Source of the DNA: Candidatus Tenderia electrophaga
GTDB taxonomy: Bacteria > Pseudomonadota > Gammaproteobacteria > Tenderiales > Tenderiaceae
NCBI GenBank assembly: GCA_001447805.1
Contig: CP013099.1
Coordinates: forward strand, 558,001 to 622,000
Direction: 5' to 3'
DNA length: 64,000 bases
The translations under genes and the position numbers were made by a program. Below the pieces are notes generated by a model. That model made no database searches. It had not been told where the DNA came from and saw only the letters and a program-made list of their open reading frames with translations. Below, in pieces: positions 8,997 through 18,540 of this stretch. Numbering within the stretch: position 1 is the stretch's first letter; each line of letters starts with the position of its first letter.

Positions 8997-10145
8997 ATGA
9001 TCATTCGCTTATGTCTCCGTTCCGCCGTTCTCGGTCTTGTGGCCTTACTGGCGGCCTGTGATCAGGCGCCAGCTGAGCCTCAGGGCGGGGGCGGCGCTAT
9101 GTTCGGCGGCCCGGCGGCGGTGGCGGCGGTCACGGTGCAGCCGCAAACGGTGCCGCTGCGGCTCGAGTCTATCGGTCGCACCCAGGCGCTGCGCGAGGCC
9201 CAGGTACGGGCGCGGGTGGAGGGCACCCTGATCAAACGCAGCTTTGTCGAGGGTGAGCCGGTCAAGGCCGGCCAGACCCTGTTCATCATCGACCCGGAAC
9301 CTTTCCAGGCTGCATTGGCCCAGGCCGAGGCGGCGGTGGCGGCGGCCCAGGCGCGCCTGGATCAGGCTCGGCGCGAAGTGGCCCGCCTAAAGCCGCTGTA
9401 CCAGGAAAACAGCGTCAGCCGGCGTGACTACGACGACGCAGTGTCGTTGGCCTCTATCAGCCAGGCCGATCTGCTGGCGGCCCAGGCGGCCTTGCAACAG
9501 GCACGTCTGGAGCTGCAATGGAGTCGCGTCCAAGCGCCCATCAGCGGCATCAGCGGCCGCGCCCTGGTATCGGAGGGCAGCCTGATCTCCGAGTCGGACC
9601 AGTTGCTCACCACCATTACCCAGCTTGACCCGATCCAGGTGCTGTTCGGTCTTTCCGACGCGCTGCGGTTGCAGTTGCAGCGGGAATTGGCCGCCGGGCG
9701 ACTGGAGTTGCCGCCGGAGGGGCGCTTCGAGGTGAGGCTGCAGCTGGCCGACGGCAGCGAATATGCCCATCGCGGCAAGGTCGATTTTCTCGGCGTGCAG
9801 GTGAGCGGCAGCACCGCCGCCAGCGAGGTGCGCGCTGAGCTGCCCAACCCGGACGCCTTGCTCTATCCCGGTCAGTTCGTGCGGGTGCAGGTCAGCGGCG
9901 CCCAGCGCACGGGGGTCTTCCTGGTGCCGCAGCGGGCGGTGCAAGAGGGGGCGCAGGGCAAGTTCGTGTACGTCATCAACGGCGAGGACAAAGCCGAGCC
10001 GCGCCCGGTCAAGGTGGCCGAGTGGCAGGGCAGTGACTGGGTCATCACCGACGGCCTGCAGGCGGGCGACCGGGTGATTGTCGAGGGCACCATGAAACTG
10101 TCCCCCGGCGCCCCGGTGAAGCTCACCGACGCCTCGGCGCAATAG
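8997..10145 (+). CDS. acrA: AcrA-like lipoprotein adaptor of RND multidrug pump
   Basis: A 382-residue periplasmic adaptor. The start at 8997 is set by AAGGA nine bases upstream; the frame remains open further upstream into the promoter. The signal peptide ends in a lipobox (ALLAAC, Cys21), so the mature protein should be lipid-anchored. The lipoyl halves (ARVEGTLIKRSFVEGEPVKAG and APISGISGRALVSEGSLI) flank an Ala/Gln-rich coiled coil (about residues 95-160). It is followed after 12 bases by the pump gene. No TolC-type channel gene is nearby, so one must be supplied from elsewhere. Confidence 0.93.
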   Translation: MIIRLCLRSAVLGLVALLAACDQAPAEPQGGGGAMFGGPAAVAAVTVQPQTVPLRLESIGRTQALREAQVRARVEGTLIKRSFVEGEPVKAGQTLFIIDPEPFQAALAQAEAAVAAAQARLDQARREVARLKPLYQENSVSRRDYDDAVSLASISQADLLAAQAALQQARLELQWSRVQAPISGISGRALVSEGSLISESDQLLTTITQLDPIQVLFGLSDALRLQLQRELAAGRLELPPEGRFEVRLQLADGSEYAHRGKVDFLGVQVSGSTAASEVRAELPNPDALLYPGQFVRVQVSGAQRTGVFLVPQRAVQEGAQGKFVYVINGEDKAEPRPVKVAEWQGSDWVITDGLQAGDRVIVEGTMKLSPGAPVKLTDASAQ

Positions 10146-10157
10146 GGGACCAGGTCC

Positions 10158-13100
10158 ATGTTTTCGCGTTTTTTCATTGATCGCCCCATCTTCGCGGCCG
10201 TCATCTCCTTGTTCGTCATTATCGCCGGGCTGGCGGCCATGCGTGTACTGCCGGTGGCCCAGTATCCCGAGATCGCGCCGCCGGTGGTGACCGTGGCGGC
10301 CACCTATCCCGGCGCCTCCGCCGAGGTGTTGGCCAATACCGTGGCCGCGCCGCTGGAGACCCAGATCAACGGCGTCGAGGGCATGCTCTACATGAGTTCC
10401 ATTTCGGCCTCCAACGGCCGGGTGGAGATCCAGGTCACCTTCGACATCGGCAGCGATGTGGACCAGGCGGTGGTGGATGTCAACAACCGCGTCAAACAGG
10501 CCGAGGCACGCCTGCCGCAAGAGGTGCGGCGCCAGGGGGTGACGGTGGAGAAGGGCTCGTCCTCGTTCCTGCAGGTGTTGGCCTTCCTTGCGCCCGACGG
10601 CCGCTACGACGACCTGTTCACCAGCAACTATGTCACCCTGAATGTGCTGGACGAGCTCAAGCGCGTACCCGGCACCACCAATGTGCAGATCTTCGGTGCC
10701 AAGGATTACGCCATGCGCGTCTGGCTCGATCCCGAGCGTCTGGCTCAGCTCAGCCTCACCCCCGGCGATATCGCCGGCGCCATCACCGAACAGAACGCCC
10801 AGTTCGCCGTCGGCCGCATCGGCCAGCCGCCCACCGCCGGCGATCAGGAACTGGCCCTGACGGTGAACGCCCGCGGCCGCATGTCCGAGGTGAGCGAATT
10901 TGAACAGATCGTAGTGCGTGCCGAGCCCGACGGCACCCTGCTGCGGCTCAAGGATGTGGCGCGGGTGGAGTTGGGGGCCAAGGACTACGACTTCATCGGT
11001 CGCCAGAACGGCCAGCCCGCCACCCTGGTGGGGATCTTCCTCAAACCGGGTGCCAACGCCCTGCAGGTGGCCGACGCGGTCAAGGCCAAGCTCAAGGAGC
11101 TGGAGCAACGCTTCCCGGAGGGGCTGGCCTATTACATCCCCTACGATACCACCCAGTTCGTCGAGGTCTCCATCCGCGAGGTGATGAAGACCCTGGCCGA
11201 GGCGATGCTGTTGGTGTTCCTGGTGGTGTTTCTGTTCCTGCAGAACTGGCGCGCCACCCTGATCCCGACCCTGGCGGTGCCGGTATCGCTGATCGGCACC
11301 TTTGCCGGGCTGTTGATGTTGGACTACTCCATCAACACCCTCACCCTGTTCGGCATGGTGCTGGCCATCGGCATCGTGGTGGACGACGCCATCGTGGTGC
11401 TGGAAAATGTGGAGCGCATCATGCACGAGGAGGGCTTGAGCCCGCGTCTGGCCGCCATCCAGGCCATGAAGGAAGTGACCGGGCCGGTGATCGCCATTGT
11501 GCTGGTGCTGGTGTCGGTGTTCGTGCCCATCGCCTTTCTCGGCGGTCTGGCCGGTGAGTTGTATCGCCAGTTCGCCGTCACCCTGGCCATCGCCGTGGCC
11601 ATCTCGGGGGTGGTGGCCCTGACCCTGACGCCGGCCTTGTGCGCCCTGTTTCTGCGCCCGGAGCACAAGCGGGTGGGCGGTTTTTTCCGTGCCTTCAATA
11701 ACGCCTTCGGCTGGGTGACGCGGCGCTACACCGGCGGGGTGGCCTTTCTCATTCGTCGCGGCGCGCTGGGTCTGATCCTGTTTGCCGGCATGGTGGCGTT
11801 GGCGGCGGGGCTGTGGCAGGTCACCCCGGGCAGCCTGGTGCCGGATGAGGACCAGGGCTTTTACATCGCCGCCGTCTACCTGCCCGACGGCGCCTCGCTG
11901 GAGCGCACCGACGCGGTGGTGGGCGAGGTGGATGAGATCATCCGCAGCAATCCGGTGATCAAATACTCCACCGCGTTTACCGGCTTCGACTTCATCGGCG
12001 GCAGTTTCAAGAACAACGCTGCGACGATTTTTGTGGTGCCGCAGCACTGGGATGAGCGCGAGGTGACGGCGCCCGAACTGGTGGGCGAGCTGTTCGCCAA
12101 GACCGCCCACATCAAGGAGGCGCTGGTGCTGGCCTTCAATCCCCCGGCCATCTTCGGCCTGGGCACCGCCGGCGGTTTCGAGGCCCATCTGCAACTGCGC
12201 GGTGAGGGCGGGCCGCAGCGCCTGGCCCAGGTGAGCCAGCAGTTCATCGGCGCCCTGCAACAGGATCCCACCTTCGCTATGGTCTCCATGCTGTGGCGGC
12301 CCAACGTGCCCCAGTTGCAGGTGGATGTGGACCGGGAGAAGGCCAAGGCCCTGGGCGTGCCTGTCGACGCCGTGTTCGATACCCTGTCGGCGACGATGGG
12401 GACCTTCTACGTCAACGACTTCAACAAGTACGGCCGCACCTGGCAGGTGTTGATGTCGGCCCAGCCGCAGGCGCGCAATGATCCAACCGACATCACCAAT
12501 CTCTATGTGCGCTCGAACGGCGGCGCCATGGTGCCCCTGTCGGCCCTGGCCCGGGTCAGCTTCAGCGCCGGGCCGGAGACCATGGAGCGCTTCAACAATC
12601 TGCCCGCGGTGAAGGTCATGGGCAACGGCGCGCCGGGGATGAGTTCCGGTCAGGTGATCGAACGCTTCGAGGCCATCGCCGCCGAAACCCTGCCGCCGGA
12701 CTTCACCTATGACTGGAGCGGTGCCTCTTTCCAGGAGAAAAACAGCGGGGGTAGTTCCGGACTGGCATTGGGCTTGGGGGCGTTGATGGTGTTTTTGATC
12801 CTGGCGGCCCAGTATGAACGCTGGTCGCTGCCCTTTGCCGTGCTGCTGGCCTTACCTTTCGGCACCTTCGGCGCTTTGCTGGCGGTATGGCTGCGCGACT
12901 TCACCAATGACGTCTATTTCCAGATCGGTCTGGTGACCTTGTTGGGCTTGGCGGCCAAGAACGCCATCCTGATCGTGGAGTACGCCATCTACAAACATCA
13001 GGAGGGCATGAGCGCGGCGGCCGCGGCCATCGAGGCGGCGCGGCTGCGTTTTCGCCCCATCCTGATGACCTCCATGGCGTTTATTCTGGGCGTGGTGCCG

Positions 13101-13352
13101 CTGGCGTTTTCCAGCGGTGCCGGCGCCGGGGCGCGCCAGTCCGTGGGGACGGGGGTGATGGGCGGCATGCTGGCGGCCACCTTCCTGGCCATCTTTTTTG
13201 TGCCGCTGTTTTATCGCCTGATCAGCGAGCGCAAGTTACGTGAGACGCGCAGCAGCGCCGAGCTCTTCGAGGAGGTGGAGCAACAGCAGGCCATTACCCA
13301 CGAACGCATCCAGGCCGAGGCCCGCGCCGAGCAGCAACGTACCCAGCACTAG
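10158..13352 (+). CDS. acrB: AcrB-like HAE1 multidrug efflux pump
   Basis: A 1064-residue inner-membrane RND transporter of the hydrophobe/amphiphile efflux family. It starts MFSRFFIDRPIFAAVISLFV, typical of AcrB. The proton-relay helix GIVVDDAIVVLENVERIMHE (about residues 402-421) carries the two adjacent aspartates. A second transmembrane block begins near residue 870, followed by FRPILMTSMAFILGVVPLAF. A charged Gln/Glu tail closes the protein. The last four bases are shared with the convergent REC-PilZ gene through a CTAG that supplies both stops. Confidence 0.95.
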   Translation: MFSRFFIDRPIFAAVISLFVIIAGLAAMRVLPVAQYPEIAPPVVTVAATYPGASAEVLANTVAAPLETQINGVEGMLYMSSISASNGRVEIQVTFDIGSDVDQAVVDVNNRVKQAEARLPQEVRRQGVTVEKGSSSFLQVLAFLAPDGRYDDLFTSNYVTLNVLDELKRVPGTTNVQIFGAKDYAMRVWLDPERLAQLSLTPGDIAGAITEQNAQFAVGRIGQPPTAGDQELALTVNARGRMSEVSEFEQIVVRAEPDGTLLRLKDVARVELGAKDYDFIGRQNGQPATLVGIFLKPGANALQVADAVKAKLKELEQRFPEGLAYYIPYDTTQFVEVSIREVMKTLAEAMLLVFLVVFLFLQNWRATLIPTLAVPVSLIGTFAGLLMLDYSINTLTLFGMVLAIGIVVDDAIVVLENVERIMHEEGLSPRLAAIQAMKEVTGPVIAIVLVLVSVFVPIAFLGGLAGELYRQFAVTLAIAVAISGVVALTLTPALCALFLRPEHKRVGGFFRAFNNAFGWVTRRYTGGVAFLIRRGALGLILFAGMVALAAGLWQVTPGSLVPDEDQGFYIAAVYLPDGASLERTDAVVGEVDEIIRSNPVIKYSTAFTGFDFIGGSFKNNAATIFVVPQHWDEREVTAPELVGELFAKTAHIKEALVLAFNPPAIFGLGTAGGFEAHLQLRGEGGPQRLAQVSQQFIGALQQDPTFAMVSMLWRPNVPQLQVDVDREKAKALGVPVDAVFDTLSATMGTFYVNDFNKYGRTWQVLMSAQPQARNDPTDITNLYVRSNGGAMVPLSALARVSFSAGPETMERFNNLPAVKVMGNGAPGMSSGQVIERFEAIAAETLPPDFTYDWSGASFQEKNSGGSSGLALGLGALMVFLILAAQYERWSLPFAVLLALPFGTFGALLAVWLRDFTNDVYFQIGLVTLLGLAAKNAILIVEYAIYKHQEGMSAAAAAIEAARLRFRPILMTSMAFILGVVPLAFSSGAGAGARQSVGTGVMGGMLAATFLAIFFVPLFYRLISERKLRETRSSAELFEEVEQQQAITHERIQAEARAEQQRTQH

Positions 13353-14122
13353 TGCGTGTCGTCCTCCGGATGGGCACTGTTGAGCGCGACGTAGTGGCGC
13401 AGTTGGGTCAGGGTCGCTTCGTCCACGCGGCCGAACTCAAAGGCTATGAGTACACTGTTGCAGTGGTTGCGGCTTCGCTGCGGGTCAACCTCGATGCGCA
13501 CAATCTGGCCATAGGTTTTGATGACCTGGCCGTCAACGGGCAGCAGGGTCAGGCTGACATAGTCGTAAATGCAGCTCAGCCCCGGCGCCGCGATAGGACT
13601 GCGTATCAGCACGCCGGTCTCGGAGATGTTGACCACCTCGGCGATATAGCTCTGTTGGGACGGGTCGAAGCCCAAATCCACCTCGCAGCGCGTCAGGGGG
13701 ATGACGCGTTTGGCGCGGCGACGTTCTATCGGGATATGCAATTCGATTAAACCGATCAGGTCGTCGGCATTGAAGGGCTTGGTGAGCACCGCCTTGGCTT
13801 GAATGGCGCGGGCGAGTTGCTGGGCCTGCGCGTCGCCGGTGGCGGTGAGTAAAAACAACGGGACAGCGCTGATATCGAGCTGTGCTTGTAGCTGCTGAAG
13901 AACCTTTTGCAGGGGCGTGCCGGGCATGTTCCAGTCACTGATGATGAGGGACAGGCGCCCCGGACGTTGTTGTATCAGCGCCAGGGCTTGATCGGGGCTT
14001 TCCGCTTCGACGACGTGTTGGAAGTTTGTCTCCTGACGCAAAATCAACGAGACGAATTTACGCATGGAAATAGAGTCTTCGATTACCAGGGCATAGTCGT
14101 TATGGTTCATAGTGTGCACCAT
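13349..14122 (-). CDS. Response regulator receiver-PilZ fusion
   Basis: A 257-residue two-domain protein. Residues about 8-125 are a CheY-like receiver with acidic residues in VIED, the phosphoacceptor Asp in IISDWNMPG, Thr in LLTATG and Lys in VLTKPF. Residues about 133-240 are a PilZ domain, with the arginine-rich entry IERRRAKRVIPL and VVNISETGVLI, the pattern that binds c-di-GMP. It should join a phosphorelay to c-di-GMP sensing, probably for motility or attachment. The ATG at 14122 has no clear ribosome site; the in-frame ATG at 14110 is an alternative. A c-di-GMP riboswitch lies in its leader. No cognate kinase is nearby. Confidence 0.9.
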   Translation of the reverse strand: MVHTMNHNDYALVIEDSISMRKFVSLILRQETNFQHVVEAESPDQALALIQQRPGRLSLIISDWNMPGTPLQKVLQQLQAQLDISAVPLFLLTATGDAQAQQLARAIQAKAVLTKPFNADDLIGLIELHIPIERRRAKRVIPLTRCEVDLGFDPSQQSYIAEVVNISETGVLIRSPIAAPGLSCIYDYVSLTLLPVDGQVIKTYGQIVRIEVDPQRSRNHCNSVLIAFEFGRVDEATLTQLRHYVALNSAHPEDDTH

Positions 14123-14246
14123 TCAATTCGCTGGGATATATCCTCACCTCTGCGCCTCGCGACACAGAAAGATCCTGTCGACCGGGGGTGCGGTCGGTAT
14201 TTTGAGTTTGAAACGCGAAGCGACCCCGCGAATGAGGCCGACAACT

Positions 14247-14332
14247 GTTCCGGCGGTCCCGCTGTCGTAGGGCCTCGCCCCTTAGACCGGTGACTTTGCG
14301 ACCCCGCGCTTTCGCCCGGGGGTGCCTTTTTC
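14247..14332 (-). promoter_or_regulatory. Cyclic di-GMP-I (GEMM) riboswitch
   Basis: On the minus strand the leader reads AAAAAGGCACCCCCGGGCGA, then AAGCGCGGGG, then TCGCAAAGTCACCGGTCTAA, then TACGACAGCGGGACCGCCGG. This matches the GEMM aptamer in order: the GGCA-CC entry, a GAAA tetraloop hairpin, the GGxCGCAAAGxCxCCGGxCTAA core, and the tetraloop-receptor helix with AGCGGGxxxCC. It lies about 125 bases upstream of the REC-PilZ start. The expression platform is not clear; a possible GACCG/CGGTC hairpin sits between aptamer and gene. Confidence 0.85.
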
Positions 14333-14339
14333 AAAACAG

Positions 14340-14724
14340 TCCTTTGAAATGTGTTAATCCCTGAAAGGTGTGAAGCGAATCACAAAAGGTTATCGGTAGG
14401 CCAGGCCTAAAGCTTTATTAAAATCGGGTTTTCCGGCTTGACGGACACGTAGAACCGCATGCGGATATCAAAAAATCGTTCACAATCATGTGAGTAGCGG
14501 GTCAAAGTGGTGTCGGCCCTGACACGTCTGTCTCGGTATCGCTCGCGCACGGCAGCCCCCAGGCCTTTCTCGTTGCCCTCGCCTTGGGGGTGTGGTTCGC
14601 CCGGTAAGAAATGCGGGCTACGCTCGGCTTCGAACCGGCCAGTGCGGACCCGTATGCCGGGTGGTGTGGCAGGGGGCTGGTCGGTACTGGCCGCCCCTAT
14701 TCCTAAGGGGTCGCGCTTGGCTGC
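14340..14724. other. Intergenic stretch without a recognised gene
   Basis: About 385 bases lie between the riboswitch and the purH stop. The part nearest the riboswitch must contain its promoter on the minus strand, but I see no strong -35/-10 pair. Imperfect inverted repeats occur around 14585-14715 (for example GGCCAGT near 14635 against ACTGGCC near 14688). No protein-coding frame with a plausible start is present. Confidence 0.4.
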
Positions 14725-16302
14725 TCAGTGACGGAAGTGGCGCATGCCGGTGAACAGCATGGCCATGTCGTGCTCGTCGGCGGCGGCGATCACCTCTTCG
14801 TCGCGCATGGAGCCGCCGGGTTGAATCACGGCGGTGATGCCGGCCTGCGCGGCGGCGTCGATGCCGTCGCGGAAGGGGAAGAAGGCGTCCGAGGCCATCA
14901 CCGAACCGGCCACGTCCAGGCCTTCGTCGGCGGCCTTGATGCCGGCGATCCGGGCGCTGTAGACACGACTCATCTGGCCGGCGCCGATGCCGATGGTCAT
15001 GCCGTTTTTGGCATAGACGATAGCATTGGATTTGACATACTTGGCCACTTTCCAGCAGAAGCCCAGGTCCTTCATTTCCTGCTCGGTGGGGATGCGTTTG
15101 CTCACCACTTCGAGATCGGTGACGCTGACCATGCCGTTGTCGCGGGTCTGGATCAGCATACCGCCGTTGACCCGTTTATAGTCCAGTGCCGCCATGGGCG
15201 CTTCGCTCCAGGTGCCGCAGGCCAGCAGCCGCACGTTCTTTTTCTCGGCGATGATGTCCGAGGCCTCGCGGCTGACGCTGGGGGCAATGATGACTTCCAC
15301 GAATTGACGTTCGATAATGGCGCGTGCGCTGTTGCCGTCCAATTCGCGGTTGAAGGCGATGATGCCGCCGAAGGCCGAGGTGGGGTCGGTGCGGTAGGCC
15401 TGGTCGTAGACGTCCAGTAGATCGGTCCCCACCGCCACGCCGCAGGGATTGGCGTGTTTGACGATTACGCAGGCCGGTTCATCGAACTGCTTGACGCACT
15501 CCAACGCTGCATCGGTGTCGGCGATATTGTTATAGGACAGCGCCTTGCCCTGCAGCTGCACGGCGGTGGCGACGCTGGCCTCAGTGGCGCGGTCGTCGAT
15601 ATAAAACGCGGCCTGCTGGTGCGGATTCTCACCGTAACGCAAGTCCTGCAGCTTGATGACCTGGCTATTGATGGTGCGCGGAAATGCGCAGCGGTTCTGA
15701 TTGCTGTGACCGCCGTCGGTAATACTGCCCAGATAGTTGGCGATGGCGCCGTCATAGGCGGCGCTGTGCTCGAAGGCCTTGGTGGCCAGGTGAAAACGGG
15801 TCTCGAAGTTGAGTGCAGCGTCGTTTGCCTTCATCTCGTCGAGTACGGCGGCGTAGTCGCCCACGTCGACCACGATGGCCACGTCTTTATGATTCTTGGC
15901 CGCGGCGCGCACCATGGTCGGGCCGCCGATGTCGATGTTTTCAATGGCGCTGGCAAGATCACAATCGGGTTTGGCGACGGTCTGCTCGAAGGGGTAGAGA
16001 TTGACCACCACCATGTCGATCGGGTCGATGGCATTGTCAGTCATAATGTTGTCATCGGTGCCGCGACGGCCGAGAATGCCGCCGTGTATTTTCGGGTGCA
16101 GGGTCTTGACGCGGCCGTCCATCATTTCCGGAAAGCCGGTGTAGTCCGACACCTCGGTGACCCGGATGTCGTTTTCAGACAGCAGCTTGAAGGTGCCGCC
16201 GGTGGAGAGCAGCTCCACATTCATATTGCTCAGTTGGCGGGCGAATTCAACCACGCCGGTCTTGTCGGACACACTGATAAGCGCACGTTTGATGGTTGCC
16301 AT
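14725..16302 (-). CDS. purH: Bifunctional AICAR formyltransferase/IMP cyclohydrolase
   Basis: A 525-residue enzyme of the usual length catalysing the last two steps of IMP synthesis. Residues 1 to about 200 are the MGS-like cyclohydrolase domain ([42 protein letters not shown]). The remainder is the AICAR transformylase domain ([36 protein letters not shown]). It lies 95 bases downstream of fis on the same strand, an arrangement common in non-enteric gammaproteobacteria. The purD partner is not adjacent but appears at 61384-62673. Confidence 0.98.
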   Translation of the reverse strand: MATIKRALISVSDKTGVVEFARQLSNMNVELLSTGGTFKLLSENDIRVTEVSDYTGFPEMMDGRVKTLHPKIHGGILGRRGTDDNIMTDNAIDPIDMVVVNLYPFEQTVAKPDCDLASAIENIDIGGPTMVRAAAKNHKDVAIVVDVGDYAAVLDEMKANDAALNFETRFHLATKAFEHSAAYDGAIANYLGSITDGGHSNQNRCAFPRTINSQVIKLQDLRYGENPHQQAAFYIDDRATEASVATAVQLQGKALSYNNIADTDAALECVKQFDEPACVIVKHANPCGVAVGTDLLDVYDQAYRTDPTSAFGGIIAFNRELDGNSARAIIERQFVEVIIAPSVSREASDIIAEKKNVRLLACGTWSEAPMAALDYKRVNGGMLIQTRDNGMVSVTDLEVVSKRIPTEQEMKDLGFCWKVAKYVKSNAIVYAKNGMTIGIGAGQMSRVYSARIAGIKAADEGLDVAGSVMASDAFFPFRDGIDAAAQAGITAVIQPGGSMRDEEVIAAADEHDMAMLFTGMRHFRH

Positions 16303-16397
16303 GAGTCACTTTCCAAAGATGTGAAAAAAGTCGTCGTCGGAATGCCGCGTATGCAGGCGCAATCCGGGGGCAAGCCTGCGATGCTTGCCCTTGGTTG

Positions 16398-16673
16398 TTA
16401 ATCGATCAGACCGTAGAGGCGGAGCTTTTTGCGCAAGGTGCTGCGATTGATGCCGAGGATGGCGGCCGCCTTGGATTGGTTGCCGTGGGTGCGCTCCATC
16501 ACCGAGCTGAACAGTGCCTGTTCCACTTCAGCGATCATCATGTCGTAGAGGTTGCCCGGCTGTTGGCCGTCCAGATCGGCAAAATAATTGCTAATGGCGG
16601 TATAGGCGGCACTGCGCAACGGCTGTCTGCGACGCTCTTGAAACGGCTTCGGCGCGTCGTTTACCACAGTCAT
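16398..16673 (-). CDS. fis: DNA-binding protein Fis
   Basis: A 91-residue nucleoid and transcription factor. The C-terminal helix-turn-helix NQSKAAAILGINRSTLRKKL is nearly identical to E. coli Fis, and the N-terminal region is the dimerisation part. I start at the ATG at 16673, one base after the dusB stop. A longer frame overlapping dusB is open but the dusB-fis junction favours coupling. The dusB-fis pair is the classic gammaproteobacterial operon, in which fis is growth-phase regulated; the promoter would be upstream of dusB. Confidence 0.95.
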   Translation of the reverse strand: MTVVNDAPKPFQERRRQPLRSAAYTAISNYFADLDGQQPGNLYDMMIAEVEQALFSSVMERTHGNQSKAAAILGINRSTLRKKLRLYGLID

Positions 16674-16674
16674 T

Positions 16675-17661
16675 TCAGGCGGCTTGCTGTATGTCCTGCT
16701 GTAAGCGCTCAAAGAAGTCCTCGGTCATTTTAAGTTGTGCGTCGATCGAGTCGACACGGTTAACGGCTTGGCGAAAGGCGGCGCCGTGACGATGCCCCTT
16801 GCTGTACCAGGCGATATGCTTGCGCGCCATGCGCACCCCGGTGTACTCCCCGTAGAAATTATACAGATTGTGCAGGTGGCCGAGCAGGATGTCGCGCACG
16901 TCGGTGACCGAGGGTTCGGCCAGTGTTTCGCCGGTTTTCAGGTAATGCCCGATTTCGCGGAAAATCCACGGTCGCCCTTGGGCGGCGCGGCCGATCATGA
17001 TGCCGTCAACGCCGGTCTTGGCCAGCACCTGCTGCGCCTTTTGCGGCGTGGTGATGTCGCCGTTGGCGATCACCGGGATCGTCACCGCCTGCTTGATGGC
17101 GGCGATGGTGTCGTATTCCGCGTCGCCGCGGTACCCGCAGGCGCGCGTGCGGCCATGCACCGCCAGGGCCAGGATGCCGGATTCCTGGGCGATGCGGGCG
17201 ATGCGGACGCCGTTGCGATGGGCGGTGTCCCAGCCGGTGCGGATCTTCAGGGTGACCGGCACATCGACGGCGCCGACCACGGCCTCCAGGATGTCCTGCA
17301 CCAAATCCTCGTATTGCAGCAGCGCCGAGCCTGCGGCCACGTTGCAGACCTTCTTGGCCGGGCAGCCCATGTTGATATCGATGATCTGGGCGCCGTTGTC
17401 CACATTGTAACGGGCGGCCTCGGCCATCATCTTGGGATCGGCACCCATGATCTGGACCGATTTGGGCTCGGTCTCCCCTGTGTGGTCGGCGCGCCGTTTG
17501 GTCTTCTCGCTGCCCCATAGCAGGGAGTTGGATGACACCATCTCGGATACCGCCATACCGGCGCCGAGCTGTTTGCACAGCTGGCGGAAGGGGCGGTCGG
17601 TGACGCCGGCCATGGGCGCCAGCACCAGGTTATTGTTCAGTTTGTAGGGTCCGATTCTCAT
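16675..17661 (-). CDS. dusB: tRNA-dihydrouridine synthase B
   Basis: A 328-residue FMN enzyme that reduces uridine in tRNA. It has a TIM-barrel N-terminal part (NLVLAPMAGVTDRPFR), the catalytic cysteine in DINMGCPAKKV (near residue 100), and the RTG and HGRTR motifs contacting FMN and RNA. A small helical domain follows. It is the first gene of the dusB-fis unit and is separated from the upstream DUF3426 gene by 92 bases. Confidence 0.97.
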   Translation of the reverse strand: MRIGPYKLNNNLVLAPMAGVTDRPFRQLCKQLGAGMAVSEMVSSNSLLWGSEKTKRRADHTGETEPKSVQIMGADPKMMAEAARYNVDNGAQIIDINMGCPAKKVCNVAAGSALLQYEDLVQDILEAVVGAVDVPVTLKIRTGWDTAHRNGVRIARIAQESGILALAVHGRTRACGYRGDAEYDTIAAIKQAVTIPVIANGDITTPQKAQQVLAKTGVDGIMIGRAAQGRPWIFREIGHYLKTGETLAEPSVTDVRDILLGHLHNLYNFYGEYTGVRMARKHIAWYSKGHRHGAAFRQAVNRVDSIDAQLKMTEDFFERLQQDIQQAA

Positions 17662-17753
17662 GCTGATTGAGGCTTTCGCTGAGCCGACGGGGACGGTCCG
17701 TCGAGCCGGACGAAAAATGATACCGTTAAACAGGCGTATTAGAAAGGTGCCGC

Positions 17754-18497
17754 TTAAAGGAAATTGAATTCGAACCCCACCGCCTCGGCGCCGGGGTCGA
17801 CCAATTCCAACACAATGGTGACGCTGCTGTTGTCGCGGAAGCCCTGATCCACGTCCAGCGAGGGATCGACCAGATACTCGTCGGGCATGAAGCGGCGCCC
17901 GGCGATGGTGTGGCCGGTGATGTCGTGCAGCACCAACTCCACCACCGGAAAGGCCTGGGTGAAACCGGCCTGGTTGACCATGGTGGCCTGGACCAGCAGG
18001 ATGTCGCGGGTATCCGGGTGGCTACGGATGTCCCGTTCCGTGAGTGTGATCTGCTGCGGTGCACGCAGCAGCGGCACTTCGCAGTCGGCCACTTGGCAGA
18101 GCGCCGTCAGCGCCGGGCGCAGCTGCGGATTCTGGGACAGCTGATCCAGGTTGAAAAAGGCGTACTGGGCCGCCAGCAGCAGCACCAGGGGTAGGGCCAG
18201 TAGCCCCCAGAGCAGGCGTTTGCCAGCGCCGCTGCTGCCGTCTTGAGTCTGGAGTTCCTCGATCAGTTGTTGCGAATGATGGCGTTGTGTGGTGCTGCCG
18301 TCACCGGCCTTGGGCGCCGCGCCGCCGGCGGGGGGCGCGACCGACTGCCCGGCCTTGGCCGGCGGCTCGTCGATCAGATGTTGCAGGGCATTGAAGGTGC
18401 CGAAGCAGCGGCCGCAGCGTACCTCGCCGTGGGCGCGTTTGAGTTGCTCCGAGGTGATCCGGAAATAGGTGTCGCAGTGGGGGCAGTGGGTATACAT
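17754..18497 (-). CDS. Zinc-finger/DUF3426 membrane protein
   Basis: A 247-residue protein. The N-terminal MJ0042-type finger has CPHC and CGRC pairs (residues about 5-30). A Pro/Ala-rich linker follows, then one transmembrane helix (LLWGLLALPLVLLLAAQYAFF, about residues 93-113). The rest is an extracytoplasmic DUF3426 domain of beta-strand character (VQATMVNQAGFTQAFPVVEL). The family is regularly found beside prmA in proteobacteria, as here, 43 bases downstream of prmA. Its function is unknown; the layout would allow sensing across the inner membrane. Confidence 0.85.
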   Translation of the reverse strand: MYTHCPHCDTYFRITSEQLKRAHGEVRCGRCFGTFNALQHLIDEPPAKAGQSVAPPAGGAAPKAGDGSTTQRHHSQQLIEELQTQDGSSGAGKRLLWGLLALPLVLLLAAQYAFFNLDQLSQNPQLRPALTALCQVADCEVPLLRAPQQITLTERDIRSHPDTRDILLVQATMVNQAGFTQAFPVVELVLHDITGHTIAGRRFMPDEYLVDPSLDVDQGFRDNSSVTIVLELVDPGAEAVGFEFNFL

Positions 18498-18540
18498 TCA
18501 GGCGTAATTGTTTCGCTGTGCTGCTGCTGTGATCCGCTCA

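Noticed and set aside
9387-12260. A 957-codon open frame antisense to the acrA/acrB-like genes
   Set aside because: It lies opposite two certain RND genes in GC-rich DNA, has His/Gln/Gly-rich composition typical of antisense reading, and no domain.
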